In this document: one piece after another, positions 60,495 to 64,000 of the stretch
Numbering within the stretch: position 1 is the first letter of the stretch
How the letters are laid out: each line of letters opens with the position of its first letter
Assembly (NCBI GenBank): GCA_973895155.1
Contig: OZ316891.1
Coordinates: 23,126,001 to 23,190,000 of the forward strand
DNA length: 64,000 nucleotides
Origin: Marsupella aquatica
Taxonomy: Eukaryota > Marchantiophyta
Direction of reading: 5' to 3'
Made by a program: the position numbers and the translations under genes
The notes under the pieces: generated by a model
Database searches by the model: none
What the model saw: only the letters and a program-made list of their open reading frames with translations
Told to the model about the DNA's origin: nothing

Positions 60495-62007
60495 TTAATA
60501 AGTCTTCCGCCAAAACCATTTAAATGGCCCTATACTTCGTCGCACATGATATGCCACTTCCATGGAAGTGACCCCCTCGAGGTCATGGAACTCGTGCCAC
60601 TCAGCATTTGGCCTAAACCCTGAACGCCGAGAACCAATAGTGCTATTGATGTAACCCGCCAAGTTCCCCGTGCAAGGTGGGTAACCATCAATTGAGCATA
60701 CCTAGGGTCCAACTTTAGTGACATGCCATATCGACTAAAGGTTGGGCACTGTCGGGACAAGATGCGCCATCTTGCCGCCGAATACTTGGGCCCATAGAAT
60801 GGAAACAACTGAGGCAAATCATCGGGTGCACAACCGGTAGGGACCACGATATCCACAAGAGCAAATACTCCAAGTCCTACATGAGTCCCCAATGTGGAGG
60901 GGAGGATGACCCATGGGCGGTCCCAAACTATAATAGGCTCCCGAAGCGGGAGGTCCATAGGGAGTCCAAACTGGGCTGGGAAGGAGTCCTTTAAGATGTC
61001 CAAGGCTCTCCCTCGCAACTGTCTCGGTGCCCGGGACACGGATGCATCAAGCAAAGGGCATTGGGGCGGAACAATCCTAGGTGGACGGGACTCAATCGAT
61101 CGGGGTCTAGTGGTCACCACTACTCCCCTCTCAATAGGGTGCATCCTAAACACTCTCCTCCTCCTCCGAAATACACGGTCTATCTCCCTCAATGTGGCTG
61201 GCAAATCGGATGGATGGACGAGTGGTGCGAGTGCACGATATGCAATGTCTCTCAAGCGGTCCACAGGCGAAGATCGCACTACAACAGGAATCTGTTCCAC
61301 ATGTTCACCAAAACAAGTTCAGAATATGACAATCAAAAAACAATTCAAGGAAGGAGATGTTATCATAATTGCAATACCCAACAAAATTGTATTACCTCTC
61401 GGGTCGGGGGGGTGTAACGACCATGGATCCCTAAATGGCTAAGGACAGTGGTCCTCTCGTGTAAGACAACACCCTTGCATCGTCTGCAAGGGCAAGGCAT
61501 CTTGCAAATTGGCCCAATCCCCTGAAGAGCAGCCATGGCCTCTCCAAATCCATCAGCATGATGGGGGCTCCGGCCTCTCCTACCGTCGGAACCATGTCTG
61601 CATCGACGACGCCTGGATCGGTGACGCCTAGATCGATCATACATGTCTGGTGAGTAATCTCTCTCCCGGTCCGATAGGTCGTCCCTCCCCCTATGATGAT
61701 GGTCATCTCTGCGTCGGGTGTAAGTACCCCCACCATGGTCCTCATAGGATGAGTCATCCCTCCTCCTCCCTCCCTCGTCATCCCTCCTCCTCTGCCGCTC
61801 ATCATTGCTCCTATAGCCCGATGAAGCTGAACTCCCCTTATGCCGATGATGGTGTCTATGTTGGTGAGAACTACCGCCATGCTCATTGTCATCGTCACAC
61901 GAGTCATCCCTTTGCCTATCCGACTCATCATACGTCCCCCTATGATGATGATGGTATCTGTGCCGATGATGCCTGCCCCCATCATGGTCCAATGCATAGG
62001 TTGCCAT
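60495..62007 (-). pseudogene. Zinc-motif plus SET-like-domain gene of CACTA-2
   Basis: Exon 1 (62007-61396) starts MATYALDHDGGRHHRHRYHH. It is extremely His-, Arg- and Asp-rich and ends in PICKMPCPCRRCKG...LSHLGIHGRYTPP, like the zinc-binding N-terminal domain that accompanies TNP2. Exon 2 (61291-60495) joins in phase. It carries GTHVGLGVFALVDI, PFYGPKYS, then SIDGYPPCTGNLAGYINSTI and GFRPNAEWHEF, followed by VAYHVRRSI. This order (GxGVFA, YINS, xPNAxW) fits a SET-like histone-lysine-methyltransferase fold in which the usual NHSCxPN is replaced by INS...RPN. The GEELxxDY motif expected after VRRSI is absent, and the reading frame changes by one base near 60715. It is therefore probably inactive in this copy. 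It could be a separate gene or an upstream part of a TNP2 fusion. Confidence 0.5.
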
Positions 62008-62422
62008 GTCCCCTGTGATCAAATTTACAAAGGCCCCCACAACATATTAAACCCCAAGCATAAACGTATCCCGCTACGTTAACCAAACTAACGTCCATCC
62101 ACACGACGTTCCCCTAAACTTAACGTCGTTTTTTAGGTTGTGGGGAGGTTGCCGAATTTAGTTTACGTAATAATGTACGACGTACTTAATAAGTTAACGT
62201 CGTTAGGTATGACGTAATTATATGTAACGTCGCCGCTAAACCCTACACTCCTGGTTAACGTTGTGATTAATGACGTTAAATTAGGGTAACGGCGGGTCTC
62301 CAAGGTTTGTGGGCTACGGCTGTTTTCCTTTAACAAAACATCGGGAAGTGACTTGAATGTGACTCACATTCAACATTCAACACTTCCCCTCTCCCCCTCT
62401 CGACCTCCTATCTTAACAGTGA
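62008..62422. promoter_or_regulatory. Divergent promoter region with TAACGTCG motifs
   Basis: About 415 bp between two divergently read start codons. It contains roughly ten motifs, for example CACGACGTTC, TTAACGTCGTT, TACGACGTAC, GTTAACGTCGTTAGG, TGTAACGTCGCC and AATGACGTTAAA. Motifs of this kind are candidate binding sites for the element's own DNA-binding protein. That is inference from their restriction to non-coding parts of CACTA-2. Confidence 0.5.
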
Positions 62423-64000
62423 ATGACTATGGCTCATCCAGGCTATCTCCCTTCCAGTGGAGATTTTGATGCAGACTTGGTGGCTATGGATGATCCAGGG
62501 GAGTTAGAAAAGGTGCGTAAAGCTATGCAATCGACACATTTGCTGATACATGCTTTCAACCAGAGTTGGAAGTTCTTGGGAGGAAAAGGAAGCAAGGAGT
62601 CTCAGTTTCTGGAGTACCTGGAAAATATAGAGGCCAATGCTCCTACCCTCGATGATTATGTGGAAACTGAGAATGCAACGCTCTTGGGGGAGGATGGGGG
62701 GCCTTCGGTCGATGCTCTAAACTCCTTCCCGTCCCTACTAGATGATGGGTGGGACGATCCTGCCTTCAATGGAATGCAGCCTGATTCTCAGGCACCTAGT
62801 GGGACCCCAATCAAGAGTGTGGTCCGGGTAGCACATGACAGATTCCAGCCTGATCAGGATCGGGACTCTCGCAGGCGGAGGAGGCATCGTGATAGAACAC
62901 ACAACAGCAATAGCAGCCTTGATGAGAGAAGACGGAAGGGGAAAGGGAAGGAGTATAGAGATGCAGATCCACACAGTAGAGGTACATACAAAAGAAGAAG
63001 AACAGAGGGAGATGCAAGGGCAGACAAAAGAGAGAGGTACTCACCTCAGCGTGAACGTCACTCCCACAAGAAGCGACAACCTTCTCCTGCGCGACCGGTA
63101 ACTACTGCTGTGAGTCGAGACAACTCCCAACCATCACCTTGGATGCGTTTGATGCTAGGCCGGATGTTCTGGATGAGAATGCCCTCACAAATCGAGTGCA
63201 GACGTGTTGTGCCAAGCACTATCCTGGTTGGACAACTTGGAAGGATCTCGCGCAGAACCCAAAGAAGTTTCAGCTCCTCCTGAACGATGTGCAAGCTGGG
63301 TTTAGGAACGGCCGTGAAATAGACTATAGGCACATCAGACAAAAGATCGTAGGCTACCTTGCAGATCGGAGGTTTAGATGGAGAAACAAGGTTCAAAAAA
63401 TGAGATGCCCAAGGACAGAGCAATACCTGAAACCAGAAGGAATGAGCGACGCCGACTTCAAGTTGATCGTGGCTGAGTTGGAAGCAGCACCTGACACCCC
63501 AGTAGGCAAGCGAGTGCACATGGGGGACAAAGCTGCTGCAGCCCGCAAATCAAATGGCCGCCTGCGTGTGACCAATTTCTGGGGCCAGGGAGGATGGCGA
63601 GGCTTCCTTGCAACCTATGTAAGTCCCCCACCCTCTTCAAAGCACAACTTGTTCATGCTTCGGCCGCTGCGGTGAGAACATTGAATTAACGTCGTTTTTC
63701 TCCTCTAACGTCGCAAGTTCTAAATTTAACGTCTAGACCCCCTACGTTCATCCTACCTAACGTCGTCTCTCGCGACGTTACATTTAATTAACATCTTTTC
63801 TACATCGTTAATATTGGAGTTTCACTATATACCTTGTCTTGGACAACGTTAATTATAAAACGTCGTTAGGTACATTGTAGTTAACGACGATGGTGATGAC
63901 GTTCTCCAATTTCCTGCAGAAACGCAAGTTTGGAGCTAGCGCCGAGCCAAGTGAGCAGGAGCGGCTCTATTCAAAACGCTATGGCCCGGCGGCCCTATGG
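62423..64000 (+). CDS. CACTA-2 second protein, TNPA-like candidate, partial
   Basis: ATG 62423 opens MTMAHPGYLPSSGDFDADLV. An acidic N-terminal half is followed by an Arg/Ser/Lys-rich nuclear-type region (RRRRRHRDRTHNSN, KRRRTEGDARADKRERY). Near 63110-63150 the frame must change by one base to reach the next block: LTNRVQTCCAKHYPGWTTW, NGREIDYRHIRQKIVGYL, RRFRWRNKVQK. That block ends …GFLATY at donor 63619. The next exon opens at 63920 (KRKFGASAEPSEQERL) and leaves the window. The second block has the look of DNA-binding accessory proteins of plant DNA transposons. The position divergent from TNP2 and the adjacent motif clusters suit a TNPA-like role, which is not shown. Confidence 0.5.
63680..63905. 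repeat. TAACGTCG motif cluster in the intron of the plus-strand gene
   Basis: Contains TTAACGTCGTTTT, CTAACGTCGCAA, TTTAACGTCTAG, CTAACGTCGTCTCTCGCGACG, AAACGTCGTTAGG and TTAACGACG. It is the third such cluster in CACTA-2. Confidence 0.75.

Larger units (their letters stand above)
56841..64000. mobile_element. CACTA-2, 3'-truncated and running past the window
   Basis: Defined by a TNP2 gene on the minus strand, a co-directional upstream zinc/SET-like gene, a divergent plus-strand gene, and recurrent TAACGTCG/CGACGTTA motifs. No CACTA terminus or target duplication is visible on the left, where TNP2 stops after its DUF4218 exon, so that end was lost by deletion or rearrangement. The right end lies outside the window. 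Confidence 0.75.

Noticed and set aside
1-64000. CRISPR arrays, rRNA or tRNA genes
   Set aside because: No direct-repeat/spacer pattern, no rRNA core sequence and no convincing tRNA box pair was seen. The tandem repeats here have no unique spacers.

Overview
This window is nuclear DNA from a land plant. It contains a complete 20-exon proline-biosynthesis gene (P5CS) with canonical GT-AG introns, a small DUF3128-family gene, and a large nest of plant DNA transposons (MULE and CACTA/En-Spm). I cannot name the species. Nothing in the sequence fixes the clade.

Layout. 1-3.06 kb: minus-strand gene resembling a class-beta DNA methyltransferase, followed by an acidic tail. 3.62-35.22 kb: one Mutator-like element (MULE) bounded by about 219-bp inverted repeats. 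It has a minus-strand mudrA-like transposase and a convergent plus-strand accessory gene, both broken. Three later insertions sit inside it: a 287-bp MITE (6313-6599, TSD GAGACCAA), an unclassified 4,638-bp element (10435-15072, TSD CTTGC), and a complete 17.5-kb CACTA element (15184-32705, TSD ATG). The CACTA element carries an uninterrupted 1,256-aa TNP2 transposase, a TNPA-like gene, a captured EDM2-like PHD-finger cassette, and long subterminal tandem arrays.

35.2-56.8 kb is the host segment. P5CS lies at 36.9-43.5 kb. A DUF3128 gene at 45.7-47.0 kb lies between two diverged inverted repeats. A serine/proline-rich gene that I do not recognise covers about 52.6-55.0 kb. From about 56.84 kb to the window end is a second CACTA-type element. 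Its TNP2 lacks its C-terminal exons, an upstream co-directional gene joins a zinc-binding CPCxxC motif to a SET-like domain, and a divergent plus-strand gene runs off the end. Clusters of TAACGTCG-type motifs lie in its introns and in the shared promoter.

The most notable point is that three separate genes in or beside these repeats carry DNA- or histone-modification-type modules: a DNA-methyltransferase-like fold, EDM2-like PHD fingers, and a SET-like domain. I infer that these transposons may have recruited chromatin readers or writers that could counter host silencing. Family assignments rest on motifs read by eye. No database search was possible.
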